A DNA stretch of 12,674 bases, from the NCBI GenBank assembly GCA_046154185.1, contig JBJXGE010000067.1, positions 1 to 12,674 of the forward strand, written 5' to 3'. Shown here piece after piece: positions 1 to 7,228 of this stretch. This stretch comes from JBJXGE01 sp046154185 (lineage in GTDB: Bacteria; Planctomycetota; UBA8108; UBA1146; JAJFFE01). The position numbers and the translations under genes were made by a program. The notes under the pieces were generated by a model, which had not been told where the DNA came from, did not search any database, and was given only the letters and a program-made list of their open reading frames with translations. Each line of letters starts with the position of its first letter. The first letter of the stretch is position 1.

Positions 1-2
1 TC

Positions 3-188
3 GGTAAGAAACGCGAACGCTACGAACGCTGCGGCGTCGGCGAGTATTGGGTCGTCGATCCGGAGCGGCGCGTCGTCGACCAATACCATCGCGTCGACGA
101 GGCGTTCGTCCACGTGGGGCCGCAGGATACTGAAATTTCGTCGCGTGCTTTCCCGGGTGTGACGATCGAACTCAAGAAAATCTGGTAA
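3..188 (+). CDS. Uma2-family (DUF820) putative endonuclease, 3' end only
   Basis: The open frame enters from the left edge and gives the last 61 residues, ending at TAA 186-188. It reads GKKRERYERCGVGEYWVVDP, then a short V-x-Y strand segment, a hydrophilic stretch and a C-terminal FPGVTIELKKIW. The arrangement 'K-x-x-x-Y-x-x-x-GV-x-EYW-(I/V)-VDP' followed by 'FPG' near the end is the hallmark of Uma2/DUF820 proteins, which have a PD-(D/E)XK restriction-endonuclease fold; the EYWVVDP strand lies in their core. These proteins occur in many paralogues in cyanobacteria and planctomycetes, and their physiological role is mostly unknown. The N-terminal two thirds, including most active-site residues, lies outside the window, so activity cannot be judged. 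A 283-nt gap separates it from the next gene. Confidence 0.8.
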   Translation, partial: GKKRERYERCGVGEYWVVDPERRVVDQYHRVDEAFVHVGPQDTEISSRAFPGVTIELKKIW

Positions 189-221
189 GCCGGTGGCGGT
201 CGATCGATCCCGGAGCACCGG

Positions 222-284
222 GGTCCCGCCCGCTCCGACGTCATCGCCACTCCGCGCGCTAGTGGGGTCACCGCGGGGTTGAAC
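222..284 (-). repeat. Dispersed intergenic repeat, copy 1 (REP-like)
   Basis: This stretch, in the gap between the Uma2 fragment and the lipoprotein gene, resembles the segment at 5945-6006 between the phnD-like and phnC-like genes. The best core is 246-265 against 5968-5987, with 16 of 20 bases identical, starting with GCCACTCC in both. Read on the minus strand both chance-encode the peptide PLARGVA, which is how the match shows up. It can form small hairpins: CCACT 247-251 with AGTGG 261-265, and GGGT with ACCC around 276-285. This is probably a diverged member of a chromosomal repeat family; no function is visible. Confidence 0.4.
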
Positions 285-471
285 CCGAACGGCCCCCGGA
301 CTCTCGCACGGGCCATTGATGACTTCCTGGCGATTGGGTATAGGACTAACGACTTGCCAGGCTCACTCCTCGGGCGCCGCTCGACGACTGCTGGCTCGCA
401 GCCGGATGTTTCGCGAACCGCCGTGTGACCAAACACGCGCGTCGTGAACTCGATTGAAGGGTAAAGGCGAG

Positions 472-1056
472 ATGCTCACGTGTGGACGACTTGCAGTGTT
501 GGCGATCTGCGCGGTGATTGTGTCCGGTTGCACGATGCCAGATCCCGAGGCGGGATTCGCCCACATCGGGCCATACATCGGTGGCGGGTACACGCACTCG
601 CTCGAAGATTTTGACGGGCTGGGCGCAGGCGTCAAGGCGGATGACTCGCACGGACTCAACCTCAAATTCGGATATCGCGGCAGTGAGTACGCGGCGATCG
701 AAGCCGATTACAGCGACCTGTTCGGTTACGACTTGAACACGACATCTCCCAGCGAGATCGAAGGCTACGTTGGAACGGTCAACTTGAAACTGTTCCCGAC
801 TGCCACGCTTTCCTTCAATCGCCTCCAACCCTACGTATTCGGCGGTATCGGCTACGTGGCGCTCGACGCCGCGAATTACGATACCGCGCTTGCCACCCGC
901 TACGGAATTGGCGCGGATCTCTATCTCACGCAGACGACGCTTTTCTACGCGGAGTTCGGCGCCGTCAATCCGGGAAACCAAGGCAGCACTGACAATCTGC
1001 ACGACTTTGACTCGGTCAACTTGAACTTCGGCGTGCAGTTTCGTTTCGGCGAATAG
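472..1056 (+). CDS. Small outer-membrane beta-barrel lipoprotein, OmpA-barrel-like
   Basis: A 194-residue protein. I chose ATG 472 over the in-frame TTG at 454 because AAAGG (463-467) sits just upstream and because it starts a compact 19-residue lipoprotein signal: a short head, a hydrophobic core (LAVLAICAVIV) and the lipobox VSGC with the lipidated Cys at 20. The rest has alternating polar and hydrophobic strands with aromatic ends (FAHIGPYIGGGY, LNLKFGYRG, YAAIEADYSDLFGY, VGTVNLKLFP, LQPYVFGGIGYVAL, TLFYAEFGAV) and ends in VNLNFGVQFRFGE, an alternating last strand with an F close to the end. This is the pattern of the 8-stranded OmpA/OmpW-like barrel (outer-membrane protein beta-barrel domain). 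The likely place is the outer membrane, with a structural or surface role. No partner gene is next to it. The family is confident, the function unknown. Confidence 0.75.
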   Translation: MLTCGRLAVLAICAVIVSGCTMPDPEAGFAHIGPYIGGGYTHSLEDFDGLGAGVKADDSHGLNLKFGYRGSEYAAIEADYSDLFGYDLNTTSPSEIEGYVGTVNLKLFPTATLSFNRLQPYVFGGIGYVALDAANYDTALATRYGIGADLYLTQTTLFYAEFGAVNPGNQGSTDNLHDFDSVNLNFGVQFRFGE

Positions 1057-1096
1057 CGCCATAGGGCGCTGGCATCGAACCTCCTGAATAGCGTCG

Positions 1097-1118
1097 GGCG
1101 CGGCGATTTCGCCGCGCC
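1097..1118 (+). terminator. Perfect GC hairpin after the lipoprotein gene, probable terminator
   Basis: GGCGCGGCG (1097-1105) pairs perfectly with CGCCGCGCC (1110-1118) around the loop ATTT, 41 nt after the lipoprotein stop codon and 54 nt before the RecQ start. It is followed by a T-containing stretch (GCCTTTGCCTTT) but not by a clean U-tract, so it is a likely but weak intrinsic terminator or mRNA 3' stabiliser. Confidence 0.5.
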
Positions 1119-1171
1119 TCGCCTTTGCCTTTCGCCGTCAACCGCGCCACCTCCTGCCGATCGTCGAACGC

Positions 1172-3352
1172 ATGATCAACGCGCCATCGCTCTTATCACC
1201 GTTGAAGCAGTACTTCGGCTTCACGTCTTTTCGACCGCTGCAAGAACCGATCATCTGTGACGCCTTGGCCGGCAAAGATGTTTTCGCGCTGTTGCCGACA
1301 GGCGGCGGGAAATCGCTCTGCTTTCAGTTGCCGGCGCTCGTATCGACTGGCCTGACGGTCGTCGTGTCGCCGCTGATCGCACTCATGAAGGATCAAGTGG
1401 ATGCGCTGCGCGCGAGCGGCGTTCCCGCCACTTTCCTGAATTCTTCGCTCGAACCGGACGAAGCGCGCGCGCGTTGGCGCGGGCTTTCGCGGGGTGAGTA
1501 TCGATTGTTGTATGTGGCGCCTGAGCGACTATTGCTGTCTGGGTTTCTCAGCGACTTGCAAAAGTGGTCACTCGATCTGATCGCCGTCGACGAGGCGCAC
1601 TGTGTGAGCGAATGGGGCCACGACTTTCGGCCCGAGTATCGCCAACTCGCGGCACTGCGAGACTTGTTTCCCAAAGTTCCGCTGATGGCGCTCACGGCCA
1701 CCGCCACGTCACGCGTACAAACGGACATCGTCGAACAGCTCAAGATGCGCGCGCCGAGCGTGTACGTGGCGAGTTTCAATCGCCCGAACTTGATGTACCG
1801 CGTGAGTCCGAAATCCGGCCCGTACGAACAGACACTCACATTTCTGCGGACGCGCCCGGCCGAAAGCGGCATCGTTTATTGCCATAGTCGAAAAAGTGCC
1901 GAAACGGTTGCGGAGCGACTCAATTCCGACGGCGTCATCGCCGCCGCTTATCACGCCGGCATGGACTCGCGGGATCGATCAAGAAACCAAGAGTTGTTCT
2001 TGCGCGACGAAGTGCGCGTGATCTGCGCGACGATCGCGTTCGGCATGGGCATCAACAAACCCAATGTGCGTTTCGTGATCCACTACGATCTTCCGAAGAG
2101 CATCGAGGGTTATTACCAAGAAACCGGTCGCGCCGGTCGCGACGGCCTGCCGAGCGAGTGTTTGCTCCTCTACAGCGCTGGCGACGTCATGAAGCAACGC
2201 CAATTCATCGCGGAAAAGCCGAGCCCACGTGAGCAGCAACTCGCCCACGAGCAATTGCAGCAAATGGTGCACTATGCCGAAAGCGCGGCATGTCGGCGCG
2301 CGGCGCTCCTCGACTATTTCGGGGAAGAATACGGCGCTGACACGTGCGGCGCGTGCGACAACTGCCTCTCGCCGCGCGAGCGCTACGACGGTACGGTCGC
2401 CGCACAAAAATTTCTTTCGTGCGTTTATCGCATTCAAGAACGCAGCGGTTTCGCAGTCGGTCTCAGTCACGTCGTCGAGGTTCTGCGGGGCGCGGATACG
2501 GAGAAGATCCGCAGGTTCAGTCACGAGCAACTTTCGACCTACGGCATCGGCAAGAACGAAGCGAAGGAATCGTGGTCGGCCATCGGTCGCGAGCTGGTGC
2601 GGCTCGGACTCGTGCGCCAGGATGCCGCGCGGTTTAACGTCCTGGAACTGACACCAGCGGGTCGTGCCGCCTTGTCGGAGCGCACGGCGATCCATCTCAC
2701 GAAGCCGCTCGAGACGCCGAAGTCAAAAGCGTCGCGCACCGGCGAGATCAGTTGCGACGAGACGCTATTCGAACGCTTGCGCCAACTTCGCAAGCGGCTC
2801 GCGGACGAGCGCGCCGTGCCGCCGTACATCGTCTTCTCGGACGTTGCGTTGCGGCAGATGGCTCGCAGCTATCCAACGGTCGAACGCGATTTCTTGCGCG
2901 TCAGTGGCGTCGGCGAACGCAAGCTCGCCGAGTACGGTGAGATATTCATGGCGGAGATCGCGGGGTATCTCGACGGCCACGCGCGCATCGATTTCGCGCC
3001 GGACCTCGAAGAAACGCCCGCCCCGGCCGCGAAGCCGCGCGCCGGTGATAGCGCGCGCGAGTCGTTCAAGTTGTTCAACGCCGGTCGTTCGATCGCCGAA
3101 ATCGCCGCGGAGCGTGGATTCGCCGCCAGCACAATTTATGGCCACCTCGCTGGCGCGCTCGACGCCGGCGAGTCCGTCGATCTCGCGCGCATTTTCAGCG
3201 CAGATGACACCGCGCAGATTGCCGCCGCGTTCGCGACCGTAGGATTCGGGAATCTCACCGGCGCCTTTGAACATCTCGATGGAAGGTATGAATACGGCGC
3301 TCTGCGCCTCTATCGCGCGGTGCACGGCGATGGCGCGAAGAATCTCCGGTGA
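1172..3352 (+). CDS. recQ: ATP-dependent DNA helicase RecQ
   Basis: A complete 726-residue superfamily 2 helicase that unwinds DNA 3' to 5' in recombination and fork repair. Domains in order: motif 0 FGFTSFRPLQ (15-24); Walker A TGGGKS (43-48); Walker B DEAH (140-143) followed by the RecQ-specific aromatic-rich loop CVSEWGHDFRPEY; TATAT motif III (175-179); helicase C domain with the arginine-finger motif QETGRAGRDG (316-325); RQC zinc site with Cys 374, 392, 395 and 398, then the winged helix (about 405-505); HRDC domain (about 528-602); and a C-terminal helix-turn-helix region (about 626-715, 'GRSIAEIAAERGFAASTIYGHL') like the HTH_40 domain found at the end of many bacterial RecQ proteins. 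No Shine-Dalgarno is obvious before ATG 1172, but the alignment-ready MINAPSLLSPLKQYFGF start suits the family. It stands alone and converges with the transporter genes. Confidence 0.96.
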   Translation: MINAPSLLSPLKQYFGFTSFRPLQEPIICDALAGKDVFALLPTGGGKSLCFQLPALVSTGLTVVVSPLIALMKDQVDALRASGVPATFLNSSLEPDEARARWRGLSRGEYRLLYVAPERLLLSGFLSDLQKWSLDLIAVDEAHCVSEWGHDFRPEYRQLAALRDLFPKVPLMALTATATSRVQTDIVEQLKMRAPSVYVASFNRPNLMYRVSPKSGPYEQTLTFLRTRPAESGIVYCHSRKSAETVAERLNSDGVIAAAYHAGMDSRDRSRNQELFLRDEVRVICATIAFGMGINKPNVRFVIHYDLPKSIEGYYQETGRAGRDGLPSECLLLYSAGDVMKQRQFIAEKPSPREQQLAHEQLQQMVHYAESAACRRAALLDYFGEEYGADTCGACDNCLSPRERYDGTVAAQKFLSCVYRIQERSGFAVGLSHVVEVLRGADTEKIRRFSHEQLSTYGIGKNEAKESWSAIGRELVRLGLVRQDAARFNVLELTPAGRAALSERTAIHLTKPLETPKSKASRTGEISCDETLFERLRQLRKRLADERAVPPYIVFSDVALRQMARSYPTVERDFLRVSGVGERKLAEYGEIFMAEIAGYLDGHARIDFAPDLEETPAPAAKPRAGDSARESFKLFNAGRSIAEIAAERGFAASTIYGHLAGALDAGESVDLARIFSADDTAQIAAAFATVGFGNLTGAFEHLDGRYEYGALRLYRAVHGDGAKNLR

Positions 3353-3360
3353 GCGTCCCG

Positions 3361-3383
3361 CACGGACCCTTAGAAGGTCCGTG
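3361..3383. terminator. Hairpin at the convergent recQ / permease junction
   Basis: CACGGACC (3361-3368) and GGTCCGTG (3376-3383) form a perfect 8-bp stem with a 7-nt loop that contains the permease stop codon (TAA, 3370-3372 on the minus strand). The two genes converge with only 17 nt between their stops, so one symmetric hairpin could end both transcripts. There is no T-tract on either side, so classic intrinsic termination is not certain. Confidence 0.5.
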
Positions 3384-5079
3384 TGATCTTGAGCGCCCGC
3401 GAGAATCGATCGATCACCACCGTCAGGCCGATCATCGCGAGCAAGTAAGTCGCGGCGCGCGGGTAGTCGTACGTCACGCTGAAGCAAGTATGAAATGCGT
3501 CGCCGATGCCGCCGACGCCGATCACGCCGAGCGTGATGCCCATGCGCACGTTGGATTCGAACTGAAAGAAACCGTACGTCATCCACGTGCTCCAAGCGTG
3601 TGGAATCGCGCTGTAGAAAAAGGTCTGCGACCGAGAGCCGCGATACTGCCGCTCGAGTTGTCCAGTCGGCACGTTGTCAATCGCCTCCGTGAATACGCGC
3701 GCGAGCACGCCCGACGAGTGCAGCACGAGCGCACCGAGGCCGGCGACGGTGCCGAGTCGAAAGCACGCGCCGATCATCAAGATCCAAGCGACTTCCGGGA
3801 TGGCTCGAAAGCCGAGCGCAAGCACGCGCGCAACGAACCAGCCAACGAATCGCCCAACGCGCACCCACAACCGCGGGCGCTCGCCACTCAAGCGTCTCAC
3901 GCTGAGCTGAAACAACAGCGAACCGGGATAACTCAAGCCGAGCGCAAGGAAGAGCGCGGCCAGCGTGCCAAGAAAAGCGAGCGCCAACGGTACGGTCGAT
4001 TTCACCGCCGCGCGCCCCAGCGCCTCGGCACTCACATCCGGTGTAAAAAGCGGCGCATACTCCTCGACCAGGAACGACCATTCGGTCGGGCGCTCGCCGA
4101 GGCGCGCAAACTCGGGCGCGAGAATCGCAATGCAGAAACCAACGGTCGCGACGAGCGCGACGCCCGCGCCGATGCGCGGTGCGACCGCGCTGAGCGCGCC
4201 TCGATTCGCCGCGGTCTTCGCGCGTCCGCGCTCGGCGCGCAATTGGTAGCGAAGTAGATTCGCTAACAGATCGACTGCGGCCGTTAGCGCCAAGAGCGCG
4301 AGCAAAAAAGTGACCGTCGTCGAGTAGTTTCCGAAGTTGAACTCATCCCACAATTCAGTGCCGAGTCCGCCACCGCCAACGACGCCGATGACGGACGCGT
4401 TTCGCACCGCGCACTCGCCGCGCATTAACGTGTACGAAATCATGCCGCGCACGCTCAGTGGTTGAATTCCGTACCAAAGCGTCTTGAGCCGTGAGGCGCC
4501 GGCGGCGCGGACACTCTCGTACCGTCGCGGCTCGACCGAGTCCCACATCTCGCTAAAGACCTTGCCGATAATGCCGGCAGCGTTCAGGCCGATCGCCAGG
4601 ACGCCGGCGACCGGCCCCGTGTCGACGACGATGACGAACAAGATCGCCCACACGAAGTCCGGGACGCCGCGCAGTACGTCCAGCACCAAGCGAAAGAGTT
4701 CCACCACAACGAGTTTGAGACGCCGGCGTATTTGGCGATTTGCGCCCGGCAGCGTCTCCTCAAGATCGAGCACGACCGACTTCGCGGCGCCGAGCGCGAG
4801 CGGATAGGCGAGCGCGACGCCCAAACACATTCCGATGCAAGAAATCGCGAACGTCTTGAGCGCGAGCTGACCCGCGCGCGCCAACGTGTCAGAAGAAAAA
4901 TCTGGCGCGCCGAAACCGCCGAAAAACGACTGCAGCCGCGCGAGCGCGAGCCCGCGCTCTTTCGCGTTGGCGAGCGCGCTCAGGTCCCATTCGAGCGCGG
5001 CAATCGAGAGCCCAGTGCCGACGAGGCCGATCAGTAATGACCACTCGACGATTCGCGGTCGCCGTGGGCTGCTACTCAC
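3370..5079 (-). CDS. PhnE-type ABC permease, two permease domains fused in one chain
   Basis: The inner-membrane channel of the importer, 569 residues from the GTG at 5079. I chose this start because it overlaps the ATPase stop by 8 nt (GTGAGTAG), typical translational coupling; the frame stays open upstream to 5202, but that part reads inside the ATPase gene and is polar. Two homologous halves can be seen. Half one (about 12-281) has LRGVPDFVWAILFV (136-149), an EAA-type loop YESVRAAGASRLKTLWYGIQP (187-207) and IGVVGGGGLG (231-240). Half two (about 303-569) repeats the order with FRAIPEVAWILMIG (424-437), LERQYRGSRSQTFFYSAIP (475-493) and LGVIGVGGIGD (517-527). Each half is a MetI-like permease domain of the PhnE family, which usually works as a dimer of separate chains. 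The EAA loop of half two is degenerate. Substrate is not shown by this gene; see the binding protein. Confidence 0.85.
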   Translation of the reverse strand: MSSSPRRPRIVEWSLLIGLVGTGLSIAALEWDLSALANAKERGLALARLQSFFGGFGAPDFSSDTLARAGQLALKTFAISCIGMCLGVALAYPLALGAAKSVVLDLEETLPGANRQIRRRLKLVVVELFRLVLDVLRGVPDFVWAILFVIVVDTGPVAGVLAIGLNAAGIIGKVFSEMWDSVEPRRYESVRAAGASRLKTLWYGIQPLSVRGMISYTLMRGECAVRNASVIGVVGGGGLGTELWDEFNFGNYSTTVTFLLALLALTAAVDLLANLLRYQLRAERGRAKTAANRGALSAVAPRIGAGVALVATVGFCIAILAPEFARLGERPTEWSFLVEEYAPLFTPDVSAEALGRAAVKSTVPLALAFLGTLAALFLALGLSYPGSLLFQLSVRRLSGERPRLWVRVGRFVGWFVARVLALGFRAIPEVAWILMIGACFRLGTVAGLGALVLHSSGVLARVFTEAIDNVPTGQLERQYRGSRSQTFFYSAIPHAWSTWMTYGFFQFESNVRMGITLGVIGVGGIGDAFHTCFSVTYDYPRAATYLLAMIGLTVVIDRFSRALKITRTF

Positions 5080-5896
5080 GGTCGTCCCGCCCACTGTGCG
5101 CGGCAGCGCTCGCCGACTCGAGCCCCAACGTTTGAAACTCGAGACCATAAATGTCTCGCAGGCGATCGTTGTCGAGTTGCTCCGGAGCTCCGTCGAACAC
5201 AAGTTGCCCGCGGCGCAGCGCGATCACCCGTTGAAAGTTACCGCGCAGTAAGTCGAGCGCGTGCAGGCTGACGATCAATGTGTCGCTGCGGGCGCGCGTC
5301 ACCTTCACGAGCAACTCGATCACTTCGCGGCCCAAGCGCACATCGAGTGCGTTCACCGGCTCGTCGGCCAAGTAGAGTTGCGGCTCCTGGAGGAGTAAAC
5401 GCGCGAGCGCCACGCGCTGCTGTTCACCACCGGAGAGCGCGGTCGGCAATGCCCACAACTTGTGCGCGAGTTCGACTTCGTCGAGCGCCGCGCGCGCGCG
5501 CGGAATCTCGCGCGGCCACAGCAGCGAAAGCAGCGACTTCGCCAAACTCCAGCGCCCCAAACGCCCCATCAATACGTTGTGGATCACGCGTAGCCCCGGC
5601 ACGAGGTTGTCGCTCTGATAGAGAAACCCCACTTGGCGGCGCAACTCGCGCAGCCGCCGGCCATGCAACGCGCGAGTATCGAAACCGAGCGTGACGACGT
5701 CACCCTGCGTGGGTTTCAATACACCGGCGATCAATCGCAAGAGTGTCGTCTTGCCAGCGCCCGAGGGTCCGATAATCGCGAGTCGCTCACCGCGTGCAAC
5801 TTCGAACGAGATGCGTTCGAGGAGCGGCACGCGCTCGATTTCATAACTGGCGGCGCGTACGCGCACAGCCGGCGAATCGCCCTCGGTAGACATCAT
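5072..5896 (-). CDS. PhnC-type ABC importer ATPase
   Basis: A 274-residue cytoplasmic ATP-binding subunit that drives the fused permease. It has all nucleotide-binding motifs: Walker A GPSGAGKT (43-50), Q-loop Gln 94 (FLYQSDNLVP), signature LSGGEQQR (154-161), Walker B LYLADE (174-179) with catalytic Glu 179, a D-loop NALD (182-185) and switch His 212. The sequence around the Q-loop ('VGFLYQSDNLVPGLRVIHNVLMGRLGRWSL') is the PhnC-family pattern, where a similar stretch reads QxxNLVxxLxVLxNVLxGRLG. Length is normal. Two ATG codons stand in tandem at 5896 and 5893; no strong ribosome site is visible before either. It lies 258 nt downstream of the binding-protein gene, with a hairpin cluster between, and overlaps the permease gene by 8 nt. 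Confidence 0.9.
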   Translation of the reverse strand: MMSTEGDSPAVRVRAASYEIERVPLLERISFEVARGERLAIIGPSGAGKTTLLRLIAGVLKPTQGDVVTLGFDTRALHGRRLRELRRQVGFLYQSDNLVPGLRVIHNVLMGRLGRWSLAKSLLSLLWPREIPRARAALDEVELAHKLWALPTALSGGEQQRVALARLLLQEPQLYLADEPVNALDVRLGREVIELLVKVTRARSDTLIVSLHALDLLRGNFQRVIALRRGQLVFDGAPEQLDNDRLRDIYGLEFQTLGLESASAAAHSGRDDRE

Positions 5897-5944
5897 GCGA
5901 GCATTCTCAGGCTAGTCCTCAAACAAGCGCGATTCTAAGCAAAG

Positions 5945-6006
5945 GGTTCGCGCACCTACCATCACGAGCCACTCCTCGAGCCAGCGGCGAGATCGCTGGT
6001 GTGAAG
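5945..6006 (-). repeat. Dispersed intergenic repeat, copy 2 (REP-like)
   Basis: Second copy of the element at 222-284, in the same orientation. It carries the hairpin CCAGCG (5981-5986) with CGCTGG (5994-5999). Its place between the binding-protein gene and the ATPase gene is typical of REP-type repeats, which tend to sit in or after operon genes. The match between copies is modest (16 of 20 bases in the core), so the relation is likely but not certain. Confidence 0.4.
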
Positions 6007-6052
6007 CGGTCGTGGCGGAGCCACAACCGCGTGGGATGTTGGCGCAACACCC
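5981..6052 (-). promoter_or_regulatory. Three consecutive hairpins between phnD-like and phnC-like genes
   Basis: Three stem-loops follow each other in 72 nt. CCAGCG pairs with CGCTGG (5981-5999). GCGGT-c-GTGGC pairs with GCCAC-a-ACCGC (6006-6030), 10 pairs with one mismatch and a 3-nt loop. GGG-a-TGTTG pairs with CAACACCC (6033-6052), with a 1-nt bulge and a 3-nt loop. If the three transporter genes are one transcript, this cluster lies right after the binding-protein gene. In other importers, such as the E. coli malE-malF gap, such structures protect the upstream message and lower expression downstream, giving binding protein in excess. That role here is inference; no U-tract follows. Confidence 0.5.
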
Positions 6053-6154
6053 TCAGGAAGAATCTAGTCCCAGAATATGCGCGCAGCGCTTGTTCTGAGA
6101 CTAATTGATCGCGTCGCAGCAATCGCTACGACCGCGGCGACGTCCGCCAACTTG

Positions 6155-7108
6155 TTAATCGAGTACTTTGCGTTCTTTGAGCAGTCTGAGAATCTCGCGG
6201 ATGCCGTCCCACTTGGCGGGATCAGCGGCCACGAACTTCTTCGCACTGAACGCTTCGAGCACCTTGGCGTGCTCGGGATTCGCAGCGTCGAGCTTTGTGA
6301 AGGCTGTGCGCAGCTTGTCGGTGAGTTCATTACCCAAGCGCTTGTGCACGACCATGCAGTAATCGACATAGGGCGGCGTCGTGTAGATGATCGGCGCCGC
6401 TTGCTTGGTGGCATCGTCGGCCTTGTCCCAGTTCGTGTAGTTGAGGACGCCGACGTCGACTTGGCCGCTCGACACGGCTTTCAATGTCGCGCTATGTCCA
6501 CCCTGTAACTGAAACTTCGGACCGCCCGAGATGTCCTGCTCCGGATCGATGCCCGCGAGCGACAAGAAGTGGCGCGGCATGATGTGACCCGACGTCGAAC
6601 TCTTGTCGCCAAACGTAAACGAGCACTTGGCGAGCATCGCCTTCAGCTCTTCGAGTTTCTCGACCTTCTTCACTCGGCCGGCCGCAATCGCATCTTTGTT
6701 CGCGACGAAGTAGCTCTTGAACTCCAGATCGGTGTCGCGACACGCGACGAAAACCGCTTGGCCTTTCGTGCGTTCTTCCGCCTGCACGGCGGTCACGCCG
6801 CCGAGCCAGGAAATGTCGATGCGGTTTGCCGCCAAACTCACAACCGCGGCGTTGTAGTCGGTGACATGCTCATAGCTAACTTTGATACCGAGTTCTTTGG
6901 ACAGATAGTCGCAGACGGGACCAAATTGCTTGGCAAGCTTGTCCTTGTCGGCGTCCGGAATCCCCGAAAGGCGCAGCTCTTTCGGCAGCGGTGCCGGCTC
7001 GGCGCCTTTATCTTGCGCGAGCGCGTGATTGGCGATCGTGTAGCTGGCGACCGCCAGCAGGCCCGCAAGCGAAACGGCACAGAGCGCCCGGGGGCAACAA
7101 CTCATCAT
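6155..7108 (-). CDS. PhnD-like periplasmic binding protein, resembling the putative selenate-binding clade
   Basis: A 317-residue exported solute-binding protein of the PhnD/PtxB family (periplasmic binding protein type 2 fold). A Sec signal covers residues 1-31, with a hydrophobic core LCAVSLAGLLAVA and a likely cut after ALA. The mature part starts LRLSGIPDAD and has DYNAAVVSLAANRIDISWLGG (84-104), the loop FTFGDKSSTSGHIMP (164-178) and TTPPYVDY (243-250). The SSTSG loop is where PhnD proteins hold the oxyanion group of the ligand. From memory, 'GIPD', 'FTFG-x-x-SSTSG-x-x-MP' and 'TTPPY-x-DY' fit the subclade annotated as putative selenate ABC transporter binding proteins better than E. coli PhnD; phosphonate or phosphite remains possible. 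AAAGGGA (7116-7122) is a good ribosome site 7 nt before ATG 7108; a second ATG follows at once. It heads the transporter set. Confidence 0.85.
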   Translation of the reverse strand: MMSCCPRALCAVSLAGLLAVASYTIANHALAQDKGAEPAPLPKELRLSGIPDADKDKLAKQFGPVCDYLSKELGIKVSYEHVTDYNAAVVSLAANRIDISWLGGVTAVQAEERTKGQAVFVACRDTDLEFKSYFVANKDAIAAGRVKKVEKLEELKAMLAKCSFTFGDKSSTSGHIMPRHFLSLAGIDPEQDISGGPKFQLQGGHSATLKAVSSGQVDVGVLNYTNWDKADDATKQAAPIIYTTPPYVDYCMVVHKRLGNELTDKLRTAFTKLDAANPEHAKVLEAFSAKKFVAADPAKWDGIREILRLLKERKVLD

Positions 7109-7228
7109 GTGGAAATCCCTTTCGTTTCGAAGACCATCTTTCCATCACTTTCTGGCTCCAACTGAGAAATCGCAAGCCGCGCAAGTTACCACAGCCTTAC
7201 TCAACGCCGAAGCGCTCTCATAGATTCC

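Noticed and set aside
3349..4257. 302-codon + strand frame opposite the permease gene
   Set aside because: Highly charged, Arg- and Ala-rich composition with no motif; it lies antisense to a clear two-domain permease.
6155..7108. Simple call as phosphonate-binding PhnD
   Set aside because: Kept at family level only: the motifs fit the selenate-type subclade better and no phosphonate catabolic genes are nearby, so no phn symbol was given.
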